Positions 1 to 12,659 of a DNA stretch of 64,000 nucleotides are shown piece after piece. Within the stretch, counting starts at the first letter, position 1, and the number at the start of each line of letters is the position of its first letter. The DNA is taken from positions 248,001 through 312,000 of the forward strand of contig NC_083396.1 in assembly GCF_030864355.1 (NCBI RefSeq). The letters are read 5' to 3'. The notes below the pieces were generated by a model that was given only the letters and a program-made list of their open reading frames with translations, had not been told where the DNA came from and made no database searches. The position numbers and the translations under genes were made by a program. Source of the DNA: Cutaneotrichosporon cavernicola (taxonomy: Eukaryota; Basidiomycota; Tremellomycetes; Trichosporonales; Trichosporonaceae).

Positions 1-2442
<2,442 letters not shown>

Positions 2443-2589
2443 TTTCATTTTTAGAGTTGGGATGTTGTCCGGGGTCTGGGCTGTAGTGTATGCATATTAT
2501 TCTGGCATCTGGCGGCGGTTCTTGGCGGGCGGCGAGTAGCCCGACCGAGAGTGGCTTGTACTGCAGACTCCACACCATCGTGTCTTCTC

Positions 2590-2982
2590 CTACAGCGTCC
2601 ACGCCATCCGTGCCGCGACGACAACATACCCATCCGCATCAGCAAAGCACGCCCCATTCTCCTCCCAATACGGGTTACTCGACCTAACCCTCGTCCAACC
2701 CTTCTCCACAGCCCGCGCACAAGCCGCGTCCCACTCGCCATCCCCATCCGCGTAATAGAATACTGTCAAGTCCTCGTCTGTGCACGCGGGTTTGATCGCA
2801 TGCGGGCCAGTCGTAAATTCAAAGTGGTAGGGAGCGTTCGGTGCGCCTAGAATCACGCCGTCGAAACCCGCATGGTCGCGGAATGAGGTGAGCAGAGTCA
2901 AGTCCCAGGCGGCCCATTGGGACGTCGTGCGGGATAGGTCTGTTGACGGCCGGGCTATGCGGAGGGTGGGGGGCATGGGCAT
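2590..2982 (-). CDS. VOC-superfamily (glyoxalase/bleomycin-resistance fold) protein
   Basis: Single exon, 130 aa, convergent with the aminotransferase and 147 bp from it. The order LRIARPSTDL, then FRDHAGFDGVILG, APYHFEFT, DEDLTVFYY, SNPYWEENG and FADADGYVV is that of small YycE-like VOC proteins: two beta-alpha-beta-beta-beta units making a metal or ligand cup. His in PYHFEF and Glu in WEENG are candidate ligand residues. No substrate can be named from sequence. The start is the ATG at 2982, which places the first strand where the family has it. Probably a cytosolic detoxification or small-molecule-binding protein. Confidence 0.75.
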   Translation of the reverse strand: MPMPPTLRIARPSTDLSRTTSQWAAWDLTLLTSFRDHAGFDGVILGAPNAPYHFEFTTGPHAIKPACTDEDLTVFYYADGDGEWDAACARAVEKGWTRVRSSNPYWEENGACFADADGYVVVAARMAWTL

Positions 2983-3603
2983 GAGGCGATGGGATGGGAG
3001 AAGATGGCCGAGTAGTCTCGAAGCAAGTCACATTCCTAACCACGTGCACGAGTGCACGAGGATGCCACGAGGATTGAGATCGAGGATTGATGGGACTGAG
3101 CCCGACAGGATCTGTCCACGCTTCCCGACAAGCCGTTTCAGAGCACCACTCACCGCGCCTCTAATACACGCGACACACACACGCACAGCTCATTCCCCAC
3201 ACATCGGAATGAGCCGACACGGGGCTTTGCATCGGTCAACCCCGCGAGGACCAAAGACCAAGTGCCGCAACTGGCTCGGTGCTCGTTCCGGTGACGGTGC
3301 GGTGCATGAAGCTGAAGCTGCCAAGGTCCGGAGCATGCATGTTGGAGCCGAGTGGGACCTGGCGGCATGAGCGGATATCAACGGCGCTTGGTAGTTGTAA
3401 TCAATTTTTGCCACCAAGCTTACAAGCCAAATTCAACCTCTAGTGACGTTTGGATTGTGGGGTAAGTCACCCTGGAACGTGTGGGGTAATACCACTACAA
3501 GCACAAGGTCAGCAGTTGTTGTCACCCGCAAGCTCCGGCCGGCCTACTCTCCTCGGCGCATGCATCCCCCATCATCACTCTTCATAAGCTACGCCGCCGC
3601 ACC
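2983..3603. other. Divergent intergenic region between the VOC gene and the E2 gene
   Basis: No credible coding signal in 621 bp; the open frames on both strands lack introns, family motifs and codon bias. The region must hold both promoters. A CACGTG hexamer occurs near 3041. Confidence 0.5.
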
Positions 3604-5465
3604 ATGCTAACCCATCACCGTCCCGCCATGTCTAGAATCGCGACTCGTCTGCTCAGCGTCGCCCCACGCCCTCGCGTGCACGCACTCCCCCTCCTCCGCG
3701 CGCCTTACACCGGCGTCGCGGCCACCGTTACCCCCCGCATCTCCCCTCTTTCCTCCCTCACATCTCCCTCCCGTCCCGCCGCCGTTCCCCAGCCACCCGC
3801 AGGCCAGAGGTCGTTCGGCGCATCCGCATCCCAGGGCGTCCCGTTCCACTTCAAGCTCGCAGATATCGGCGAGGGTATCACTCAGGTCGAGGTGATCAAG
3901 TGGAATGTTGAGGTTGGCGCCACTGTCGAGGAGTTTGACCCCCTGTGCGAGGTTCAGAGTGACAAGGCTGTGTAAGTTTGCTGTAGTAAACAATTGCTGA
4001 CAACAGCGTCGAGATCACAGCACCCTACGCCGGTACAGTGTCGCAGCTCGGCCCTCCCGCCGGCGCCATGCTCAAGGTCGGCAGCACGCTCTGCATTCTC
4101 GACACCACTGAGGACCACGGACAGGAGCAGGAGGTCGAGGTCGCAGAGTACGTCGAGGAGGCTGCGCCTGAACCTACCCCCGCACCTACCCCCGCACCTG
4201 CCGCTCCCGCTCCCGCTGCCGCTGCTCCGTCGCAGGAGGCTTCGTCGAACGCTGCTGCTCCCAAGTTTGCACCAAAGGCCCACCCGCTCAGCGACACGGC
4301 AGTTCGCTTTGAGGGCGAGGCTAGCGTTCTCCCCCAGGCCCCCAAGCCCGTATACGAAATCCCCGACCACGTCGAGGCGCGCGTGGACGGCAACCTCGCC
4401 CGTGGACGCAGGGTTCTCACCTCGCCCGCTGTTCGCGCCCACGCTGGCCGCCTCGGTATCGAGCTCGAGCACGTCACCCCCTCGGGACCTGGTGGCCGCG
4501 TGACCAAGGAGGACGTTGAGCGGTACGCCGCCTCGGGCTCTTCTTCCCCTGCCGCTGCCGCCCCTGTCGCCCCTGCCGCTGCTGCTCCTCGCGCCAAGGC
4601 TCCCGCGCCCAAGGCCGCCCCCGTCGCTGTCCACGCCGACCGCGGAGAGGCAACCGAGCGCATGGAGATGGGCCGTACCCGCAAGGTCATGTACCGTGCC
4701 ATGGGAAGCATGGGCGACGTCCCCCACTTTGGCTACCACCACACTCTGGACCTCACCAACCTCCTTCCCCTCATGAAGGCTGCCAACGCAAAGGTCCCCG
4801 AGACCAAGGGATACCTCGCCTCGGACGTGCCTCCTTCGTACGTCAACCCCGCGCCCCTCCCCGAGCGGACCAAGACGTCGGTCCTCGCCTTCCTGGTCAA
4901 GGCGATGGCGCTCGCCCTCGAGGAGCACCCGATCATGCGTTCGCGTGTCAAGGAGGCAGACGAGCAGCGCTGGCTTGAAGTCTCGCGCGACGCCAACATT
5001 GGCATTGCAGTCTCGGACCCCAAGCTCGGCCTTCTCACCCCCTCCCTCTCGGGTCTTGACCCCTCGGCTCCAGTCTCGGCCGTCAACGACGCACTGAACG
5101 AGCTTCGTGCCCGCGCAGCCCGTCCCGGTCCTCTCCCTCACGTTACCATCTCCTCTGTCGGGCCGCTTGGCGAGAGCGTGGCCGCCAACCCCGTCCTCCC
5201 GCTTGGTGGCGGTCTGGCGATCGCGGCAGTCGGCCGCGCAGCATGGCAGGTCGAGTGGGCGCTGCGGAACGGTAACGGACCCAGCCCCAGCTCTGTGTGG
5301 AACCTCGACCCAAGCCAGGTCGAGGCTGGCGGAACTAGGGCTGTCCTCAAGTGCCCCGTTAGCTGGAGTGGTGACCACCGTGTTCTTGAGGGGGCCGAGT
5401 TGATCGCGTTCACCGAGACGTGGAAGCGGTTTGTTGAGCAGCCATGGCTGTGGCTCGAGGTGTAA
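3604..5465 (+). CDS. DBT: Lipoamide acyltransferase (E2) of the branched-chain 2-oxoacid dehydrogenase complex
   Basis: Exons 3604-3971 and 4007-5465 (35-nt intron) encode 608 aa; an in-frame ATG at 3628 would give 600. Order: an Arg/Ser-rich mitochondrial presequence; a lipoyl domain beginning FKLADIGEGI with the lipoylated lysine in SDKAV (about Lys121); an Ala/Pro hinge; an E3-binding domain about 255-295 containing GPGGRVTKEDV; and the catalytic domain ending in SGDHRVLEGAEL. The complex oxidises the oxo acids of valine, leucine and isoleucine in the mitochondrial matrix; this subunit passes the acyl group to CoA. The canonical DHRxxDG motif reads DHRVLEG, with Glu in place of Asp (about 583). 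MEMGRTRKVMYRAMG, before the catalytic core, fits the branched-chain rather than the pyruvate enzyme. Confidence 0.9.
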
Positions 5466-5857
5466 AATTGTATCATTTTCATTGTAATCCATGCATCGCT
5501 ATCATACATAGCATTTGACTAAAATAGTGTTGGACGAGTCGGGCCTTGTTCCGGATCCTATCAAGTGAGGTCATGACTTGACTGTCTGCCCCAATGACCC
5601 CTGAATTGCACCACTTGCACGATCGCTACCACTCTCCAACGCGCCACTTGATCACAAACTCACTCTTGTACACTTGCCAACCATTGTCATCTGATCTCTA
5701 GTCTCTAGACTAGAGATAGGACTAGAGATACCTATATCCTTCCATCTCTCTCCCTCATCCTCTCCTCTCCTCCACTCCACCTAACATCGCCCAATCAGAC
5801 CCCGACCCAGACCCATATATAGATATACCTCGACAGCTCCGAGAGCCATCACCTGCA
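5466..5857 (+). promoter_or_regulatory. Promoter region of the oxysterol-binding-protein gene
   Basis: 392 bp without coding signal. A CCAAT box lies at 5789-5793 and a TATA-like TATATAGATATA at about 5815-5826, with a C/T-rich tract between 5740 and 5785. ATCTCTAGT at 5694-5702 and ACTAGAGAT at 5709-5717 form a 9-bp inverted repeat around a 6-bp loop, and ACTAGAGATA recurs at 5721-5730. Confidence 0.5.
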
Positions 5858-5927
5858 ATGCTCCTAGGCAAGAAGAAGGACAAGGACGACGACGCGATCG
5901 CTGGCCTGCCCACAGACGATGATCCAG
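5858..5927 (+). other. Possible alternative first exon or upstream ORF of the oxysterol-binding-protein gene
   Basis: An ATG 32 bp after the TATA-like element opens a Lys/Asp-rich frame (MLLGKKKDKDDDAIAG) that ends at a good GTGAGT donor at 5928. The only later acceptor in the right phase is at 6355, which would replace the first residues of the model starting at 6301; that acceptor lacks a clear branch point. If unspliced, the frame ends after 29 codons and would act as an upstream ORF. Confidence 0.35.
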
Positions 5928-6300
5928 GTGAGTGGTCCGAAGGCTGAGGGCCGAGGGCCGAGGGCAGAGCCGACGGGCCAACGTGCGCATCAGTTGTGGT
6001 GATCGCACGTGTGCCCTCTGAGTAGCTGGGTCTCCGAGCACAGAAACATGGCGACCTGTCTCCAGAGTACACCGCGACCTGTCCCCAACCAATGCGAGCA
6101 GCACTCAGCACTCTGTGTGCTGCAGCTCCGCAGCAACATGTCGCACCGCCCCATCCTCTGCCCTGTTGCCGTTGAGCCGAGCTGACGGTGACTTGCCTCC
6201 ACCTCTTCTATCCGTGCACACCCCACCTCATGTCGCCCCGTGCCCATCCCCACTCTCAAACGTTGCATCGCACCGGCCATGACACCATCCCATCACTGCC

Positions 6301-8529
6301 ATGTTGTCATACTGGCCGTCCTCGGAACCCGACCGCTTTGGCATTCCGGATCCAGCGTCGCAGGCGTTCCTCGATGATACGGGGAAACCGGCAACCCTGC
6401 CCGAGATGGGCAACGGCGGCGAGGAGAGCAAGATGCGCGTCCTACTGGGTCTGCTTAAAAAGTAGGTCGTGGAGAGGGCCACGTCGTCTGTCGTCGCTCC
6501 GCATGCCGCATGTCTTTCTGGACATGCCTCGCCACAACTCTTGCTGTCCAGAAAGCCATGCCGCGCCACAACTCTCGCTGACCCCAGACTCGTCGGCGTA
6601 AAGGACGTCGCCAACCTGTGAGTTTGACATGCTTGCGTCGCGCCCCCCCCTTGCACACAGCTCTAACGCCCAGGCGCCTCTCCTTGCCCGCTTCACTCCT
6701 CGAGCCCATCCCCAACCTCGAGTACTGGCAGTACGCCGATCGGGCTGATGTTTTCGCAGCGTGAGTGTCTGTGCTCGCCAAGCCATAGGGTCAGCTGACC
6801 CGCAGCATTGGCGACGCGAGCGACGACTTTGAGCGCATGCTTGCAGTGCTGCGCTTCGTCTTTTCCAAGGACCTCAAGTTTATCCGCGCCCGTCTTGGCA
6901 AGACGTACAACTCGGCCCTGGGTGAACACTTCCGCTGCGCGTGGAGAGTCCCGTCGCTCGTGCTGGACAAGGACACTGGCGCGCCAATCGTCCGCACTCA
7001 CATCCACGTCCCGCTACCCAACGAGCCCGCGTACGGCGGCGCAGGTGGATCGGGATGGACGACGCCCGTTCTGCGCCCACAGGATGGCGGCAAGGACTCT
7101 GAAACCTCGAGCATTCGCTCGGCAGCGTCGAACATGAAGAGCCCAGCGTCCAAGCTGAAGCGGAATGACTCGTACCAGAGCTTCGATATGAACTCGATTC
7201 GACAGGTGATCCCCGGTCCTGGTGAGGAGGTGGTGAGCTTGCGCGACCCCGACGCCGGCGTCCGCGAAGAAGAAAAGGTGACGGTCGTGTTCCTCAGCGA
7301 GCAGACGAGCCACCACCCGCCCGTCAGTGCCGCATACTACTACTGCCCTGAGAAGGGCATTGAGGCTGTGTGCGTCGACCAGATCATCGCCAGGGTGTCA
7401 TTCCCATGTGAGTGAGGCGTCACGGTGGAGCTGATCCGAAGCGGTGCGCCTCGGCCCCGGGCCGCAGAACAAGGGCCTCTTCGTCCGCATCTTGCGCGAC
7501 GGTCCGGGCAAGGGCGAGGAGTACCAGATCACGCACCCGGATGCCCAAGTAAACGGTATTCTCAAGGGGTCGTACTACGGCACCATGAGCGACGTGATCT
7601 CAGTGACGTGTCGCGGCGGCAGTGCCAAGACGAGATTGCGAGTCTTGGTAGAATACAAGGAGGAGGTGAGTCGACGGAGCCGTGGCGAATCTGACGTGTC
7701 AGTCTTGGATCGGGAGGCCGCGCTTCGCGCTGGAAGGCGTCATCTACCGTTACGACGAGGGTGACGTGAACGCCGAGTCGTGGACAAAGGTCAAGCAGGT
7801 GCCAAGCGACAAGGTTGTCGGCCACATCGAGGGCAACTGGATGAAGACGATCAAGTACCGGCGCAAGGGGGAGAAGGTGAGCCGTTTGTAGGAAACGCCC
7901 TACTGACGTGCAGGAATGGAAGATCCTGCTCAATCTCGACGAGTTGGCCCTCATCCCCAAACTCGTACGCCCGCTTGAGGAGCAGGAGGGCCACGAGTCG
8001 CGGCAGCTGTGGGAGCCCGTCACCAGCAACCTGCTTTCCAAGAACTGGGGCGAGGCAACCAAGCAAAAACAGGTCATTGAGCAGAAGCAGCGCGACATTG
8101 CAGCCCAGCTCAAGGCGGATGGCAAGGTGTGAGTGTGTGTGGAGCTGTCGCCAACCTGGTGATCTGCGTTGTTGTCGCGTTGCGTTGTTGTCGCGTTGCA
8201 GTGTTGTCGCGTCGCAGTGTTGCGCGTCGCAGTGTTGTCGCGTCGCGACGTGACGGCATTGCAGACAGTATTGCGTTTTCATCGGCGGCCTCGGCGGCCA
8301 GACAAACAGCAACGCGGTTGCGACCACGCGTGCGCGCGACCACGCGTTTCCTTGAGCTTGAAATTGGTCAACCCCCCTAATCCCTTTAATCCAACCCCCT
8401 CGCCCTCGCTGACGTGATAGGCACGAGCCTCGATTCTTCTCGCGCGACTATGAGGATGGGCGGCCTGCACTGACGGATGCGGGGCATCAGGTTGTCCGGG
8501 ACGAGATTGAGCGTGTTCGGGTGCATTGA
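6301..8529 (+). CDS. Oxysterol-binding protein-related protein (OSBP/ORP family)
   Basis: Exons 6301-6461, 6588-6617, 6674-6760, 6806-7407, 7442-7665, 7703-7876, 7914-8128 and 8421-8529 give 533 aa. The OSBP fingerprint is present as EQTSHHPP (about residue 257), followed by the SVRLGPGPQNKG strand and the NWGEATKQKQ and RDIAAQLK region. No PH domain or FFAT motif is seen, so this is a short Kes1/Osh4-like lipid carrier that would exchange sterol and PI4P between membranes. A Ser/Lys-rich loop lies at about 175-205. The last intron, 292 nt, carries a minisatellite. The start is uncertain: ATG 6301 is preceded by an in-frame stop (6280) with no AG between, so any upstream exon must join at 6356 instead. 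Confidence 0.85.
8168..8246 (+). repeat. Intronic minisatellite, five 15-16-bp units
   Basis: Units at 8168-8183, 8184-8199, 8200-8215, 8216-8230 and 8231-8246. The first two are GTTGTTGTCGCGTTGC, the rest AGTGTTGTCGCGTCGC or a 15-bp variant. All lie inside the last intron (8129-8420) of the oxysterol-binding-protein gene. Confidence 0.85.
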
Positions 8530-10087
8530 ATTGAGCATTGTAAGAGTAGACGACGGGTGTGTTAGAGATGTCATAATGAGGGTGGGGGATGAATGCATGA
8601 ATCATTGCTAGACACAGGGTAATGTCATGTTGGATTGGTTTGGTTTGATTGTTTCGGGATGGATGGGACGCTGTGGCGTTCAGGTATCACGACCATCCGT
8701 GCTCATAGAAGCAGTAAAGCTGGAGAATGGAAGACTATGCTACTATTGCAGCCTGGTTGACGGCATTGACGGGGACGGTCCTAACAGGGCCAGGTAGGAC
8801 ATGGGCATGCTCAGCATATCAGCAAGTGTTGCCTCCATCAAACCAGTAGTCAGTAGTCAGAATACGATACCGAGTCGTCGGATTGCACGTCGCACGTCGC
8901 ACCTTCACTCACGCATGCACGCATCCACCTACCCACCTACCTACATTCCATCTGAGTATGTGAGAGTTACAACAATGACATATCTATGCACGACTAGACG
9001 ACTCAAGTCGGAACATGATACATTGTAAGACTTGAGGGTGCCGCACGCCCCATTTGGTCTTGTTCTTGAGCTACTTGGCTCGGTTTGGCTAGGGAGCATC
9101 CGCCATCCGCCACCCCCCTACTCTCCTCCTCTACTCCCCTTCTGCACCCCCCTAAATAATCTGCGCCATGCCGGTTACCCCAGGCCTCCCCTGAACTCAC
9201 CAGCCACTGGTTAGTACTGTAACAGAGTTGTGTTCTCGAACATCAGGGGGAGTCTGTTAGTTTTGCTTTGGTTTTGGGTTGTTTACTCTCCTTCTCTAGA
9301 ACATGCTTGCCTGCCATCATGACAGTACATTGCTCGATGCATAGCCTTCTCCTACCTCCTCCTCTACCTCTACGCCTACCTCCTCCTCTACTTCTACCTC
9401 TTACGGGAGATAGGATTTTGTGTCCCGCGCCCGTCGGCCCATGGCAGAGGACACCCCTCTTGGACCCTGTTCCGCGCCACCCTGTCCCAACCCTCTACCC
9501 TCCAGTAGTGTTCCCGCCCTGAGACCAGTACATGCGGCGAGTTTGGTCAGTCTTGTTCTACATCTATTCCTCTGTGCACAACCTCAACCCCCAACAACAG
9601 TCTGTCCCTCACAACCACTTGTCAATAGTCCATTAACTGACTAGGTTCAGGTAAACCAACCAAAACTAAGACGCACAGTCAAACGTTACATTCTACACCC
9701 CCTCCCTATACCTTCCTCCAGCAACCACTAGCATCCTCACATCCTAACAGCAGCAACAACTCACAACGCCCATCCAACACCCATTCCACATCTTCCTCAT
9801 CATCACATTATCATCTTACTCCTTAATCTCCTCCTCTCCTTCATCTTCTCCTCTCCCGCCCCTCCCCCCCTCCCCCACCCTCGTCACTCCTTCAACTACG
9901 GCCTCGTTCATTAATCCCCTTCTCTCCACCCTCCCCCCTTCCCGGACCCCCCGACCCCCCCCCCCCCCCCCCTCCACCTCCGTCAGCGCCTTCCCTCCAC
10001 AATCTTTAGCCTCTCAATCAACCCCGGACTCGCGCACACGGACCTCAACATCTCTTGACAACCTTAGTCACGTCGTGACTACGCACC
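8530..10087 (+). other. Long gene-free region with pyrimidine-rich leader
   Basis: No supported gene in 1.56 kb. The first 400 bp probably hold the 3' end of the preceding gene. From about 9080 the + strand becomes strongly C/T-rich, with CTACCTCCTCCT-type repeats at 9350-9410, many short CATCC and CCTCC runs from 9690 to 9950, and an 18-C run. This looks like the promoter and an unusually long 5' leader of the 797-aa gene; 5'UTR introns cannot be excluded. Confidence 0.5.
9955..9972 (+). repeat. Poly-C tract of 18 bases
   Basis: Eighteen consecutive C, 116 bp before the start codon of the next gene, within the pyrimidine-rich leader. Such runs vary in length and are error-prone to sequence. 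Confidence 0.9.
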
Positions 10088-12481
10088 ATGGCGGCCGCCG
10101 AGGGATCCTCCTCGCGATCGCTGAGCGGTACCGCGGGATCTCCCCTTCCCCGAACAACGCCTGGGCAGCTCACATCCCCCTCTTCCCCACGATCGGAACG
10201 GACCGCGTCCCCCATTCCTCCATCCAACGCTTCGGCCTACTCGTACTCTTCGGCACAAGGCTCTCGCTCCGGTTCAGGCTCCACCTCGCACCACACACAT
10301 ACCCCCGTCTCCCCACAATATACTTTTGGAGGGCACACCCCAATGTCACCCCAGTCGTTCGCGTCTGGCACGACAGCGGGCTTGTTGCCCACCCACCTCG
10401 CCGTCCCCGACCCTGACGAGCTGGGGACCGTCCTCGAGGGTGAAAGAGAGATCGACCTGGGGACACCCCCCACCCTCTCGCCAGAACCCCAACCCCAGCC
10501 CCAGCATCCCGACCCATCCGGTGAGGACGCGCGCGCCGGGTCGCCAGAGTCGGTCGCCAGCGCCGCCTCGATGGGCGGGACACCAACCAGCCGCTCCCAT
10601 CAATCCGGCCACTCTTCGTGGCAGTTTCACGAATCGCACGCAGCCAGTTCTGCCGCAATCAACATTGCTCACAAACAACGTGTATCGCAGGCCCCACCCC
10701 TCCCGGACAAGCCATACACTGCGCCACCCAGCGCCACCAACCGTCCATTGACGCCCACCGCTGCCACAAGTCTACTCGCTGCTGCCGCCTCCAGTCTGGC
10801 TACGCCCACAATGTCGGCCACCCGGCTATCTACCAGTACCATGGCGTCTTCCATACGGCGAAAGTCGCGCACTGGTGCAAAATCACCGCTTGGCGACGAG
10901 GACGCACCGCCTGTTCCGTCTGTGCCAACCGGAGCCATGTATATGCCGAGCGCGGGGCCTAGCGCCGCGGCTGAACTAAAGGCCGCCATAGATGCCGGTG
11001 CGGCACCGCCACACTATTCTTTCCTGGATCAGGACCCTACCGAAGCCGACGAAAACTCACCCCCGCACGGCGGTGTAATGACCTTTAGTGGCAGTGACCG
11101 GCGCGCGAGCAGCGCGTCGGCGCTTGTGCATGGTTCCAGCCCACATTCGTCCAATTCGACGCGCAAGCACCTCTCGTTCCAGAGCCAACAGTCGGAAGCG
11201 TTTGGCTATGGCGGCTACGGGACAAGCAGTAGTATGGCCGACGTCGGCGACTCGACCGGGAGCGGGAGTCAGGCGGGCAAGACAGACCGCACTGCGCGTC
11301 TGTCCGCCCAGAGTTTCAGAGACCAGTGGCCGACGTTTGCTGGCGGCCCTGCACCCGCGTGGGGCAAGCGCGAGTCGAACCGCTTCTCGCTAAAGAGCTT
11401 CAAGTCGGGCCGCTCGGGCAAGTCACGCAACGGCAAGCGCCGCAGTAACGGCAACCCTCTCGATGTGGCAGGTAGAGGCAGCAACGAGACAGACGATTGG
11501 GTCGACGACGACGAAGCCGACCTCGTTGCATTGATGCGTCGCGCGGCCGTCCTCGAACGTCTGTTGCGGCACGGGAAACGCGCGTCCAACATGAATGCCA
11601 ATCCGCGCATGGTGCAAAGGTACTCGCACTGGTCGATTGCGTCAACGTCTCTGTCCAACTATGGCCCGAGCCGTGTGGCGACGTCGCGGTCTAGATCTGG
11701 CTCCCCGGTCAAGTCGCAAACGCCGCCACCACAAAGGCGATCAGCGAGTAGCGCCACGACCCACACCCACCGCTCGAAACGCAGTGCTACCAGCTCGCTT
11801 CGCCACCGCCTCCAGCGCAAACTGGGGATGCGTACTGGCGGGCGCGACTTCCAGGAGGTGGGCAGTGACGACGGCGGGGACTTGACCGAGCCCGACATGA
11901 CTGTAGAGGGGATTGAGGACGATAGCAGCATGTCGATAAGAACGCCGCAGACACCCATCCGGCGCGCGTTCTCGACCAGCTTCAGCCAGCAGCGCGTGAC
12001 GCCATCCCCGAATGCCGGAGTGGGCGTCATTGTCTTTCCCGAGCTCGCTGCCCTCCCTCCTCTCGAGCCACCGCGCCACGACGGCGAGGTGTGCGCACAG
12101 GCCTGCCTCCCACCCTCCGTGGCTGTGCCATATACACCGCTCGCCCCTCCTCCAGAGGCCAAGCGCGACTCGCGTATCAAGAACAAGCACACGCGCACGG
12201 CGAGTGGCGGCTCTGACGGCCTCCTTCATCAGCGCTCGCTCCGTTCGCTTAAGAATCTTCGCCACGCGTTTGACGAAAAGGCGGGCGGCGGGTTCAGCGA
12301 CAACCGCGCCTCAGTCCACAGTGCCACGGTCCTCATGGGCGACGTGCCGACCTGCGACCAGCGCTTTGGCGTGCGTCGCGCGCGACGACTGCGCATTGTC
12401 GCAGCCATTGTCTGCATCTGCGGCATCATTCTCATCGTGGGCCTCCTCGCTGGCCTCCTTACCCGACGCGATAGACAATAA
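10088..12481 (+). CDS. Hypothetical 797-aa Ser/Pro-rich protein with C-terminal membrane anchor
   Basis: One uninterrupted exon. Residues 1 to about 760 are low-complexity, rich in Ser, Pro, Thr, Gly and Arg, with patches such as SFKSGRSGKSRNGKRRSNG and clusters of SP/TP sites that suit proline-directed or basophilic kinases. The last 35 residues form one hydrophobic helix (IVAAIVCICGIILIVGLLAG) flanked by RRARRLR before it and RRDRQ after it. This predicts a tail-anchored or single-pass protein with a large cytosolic disordered part. I recognise no domain and do not assign a function. The start ATG is in a good context (CACCATGG) after the C/T-rich leader. Convergent with SmG. Confidence 0.75.
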   Translation: MAAAEGSSSRSLSGTAGSPLPRTTPGQLTSPSSPRSERTASPIPPSNASAYSYSSAQGSRSGSGSTSHHTHTPVSPQYTFGGHTPMSPQSFASGTTAGLLPTHLAVPDPDELGTVLEGEREIDLGTPPTLSPEPQPQPQHPDPSGEDARAGSPESVASAASMGGTPTSRSHQSGHSSWQFHESHAASSAAINIAHKQRVSQAPPLPDKPYTAPPSATNRPLTPTAATSLLAAAASSLATPTMSATRLSTSTMASSIRRKSRTGAKSPLGDEDAPPVPSVPTGAMYMPSAGPSAAAELKAAIDAGAAPPHYSFLDQDPTEADENSPPHGGVMTFSGSDRRASSASALVHGSSPHSSNSTRKHLSFQSQQSEAFGYGGYGTSSSMADVGDSTGSGSQAGKTDRTARLSAQSFRDQWPTFAGGPAPAWGKRESNRFSLKSFKSGRSGKSRNGKRRSNGNPLDVAGRGSNETDDWVDDDEADLVALMRRAAVLERLLRHGKRASNMNANPRMVQRYSHWSIASTSLSNYGPSRVATSRSRSGSPVKSQTPPPQRRSASSATTHTHRSKRSATSSLRHRLQRKLGMRTGGRDFQEVGSDDGGDLTEPDMTVEGIEDDSSMSIRTPQTPIRRAFSTSFSQQRVTPSPNAGVGVIVFPELAALPPLEPPRHDGEVCAQACLPPSVAVPYTPLAPPPEAKRDSRIKNKHTRTASGGSDGLLHQRSLRSLKNLRHAFDEKAGGGFSDNRASVHSATVLMGDVPTCDQRFGVRRARRLRIVAAIVCICGIILIVGLLAGLLTRRDRQ

Positions 12482-12659
12482 CCCTTCTCAGTGCTACCCC
12501 AGGTTGTCAGTAGTGTAACTTTAGTATCATTCCGCCCTTTTCCGCTACCCCGTACCCGTTTCGCTTGATGGCTTGATGGCCGCAGGGACAATGCATATAT
12601 TGCTGGGTTGCGGTTGTTACGTTTGTCGGGTATAATACAGGCTGCTACAGGACTCTCTA

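Noticed and set aside
10088..10108. Vector-like start with NotI and BamHI recognition sequences
   Set aside because: GCGGCCGC and GGATCC occur by chance in Ala/Ser codons of a GC-rich gene; flanks are native and the frame continues for 797 codons.
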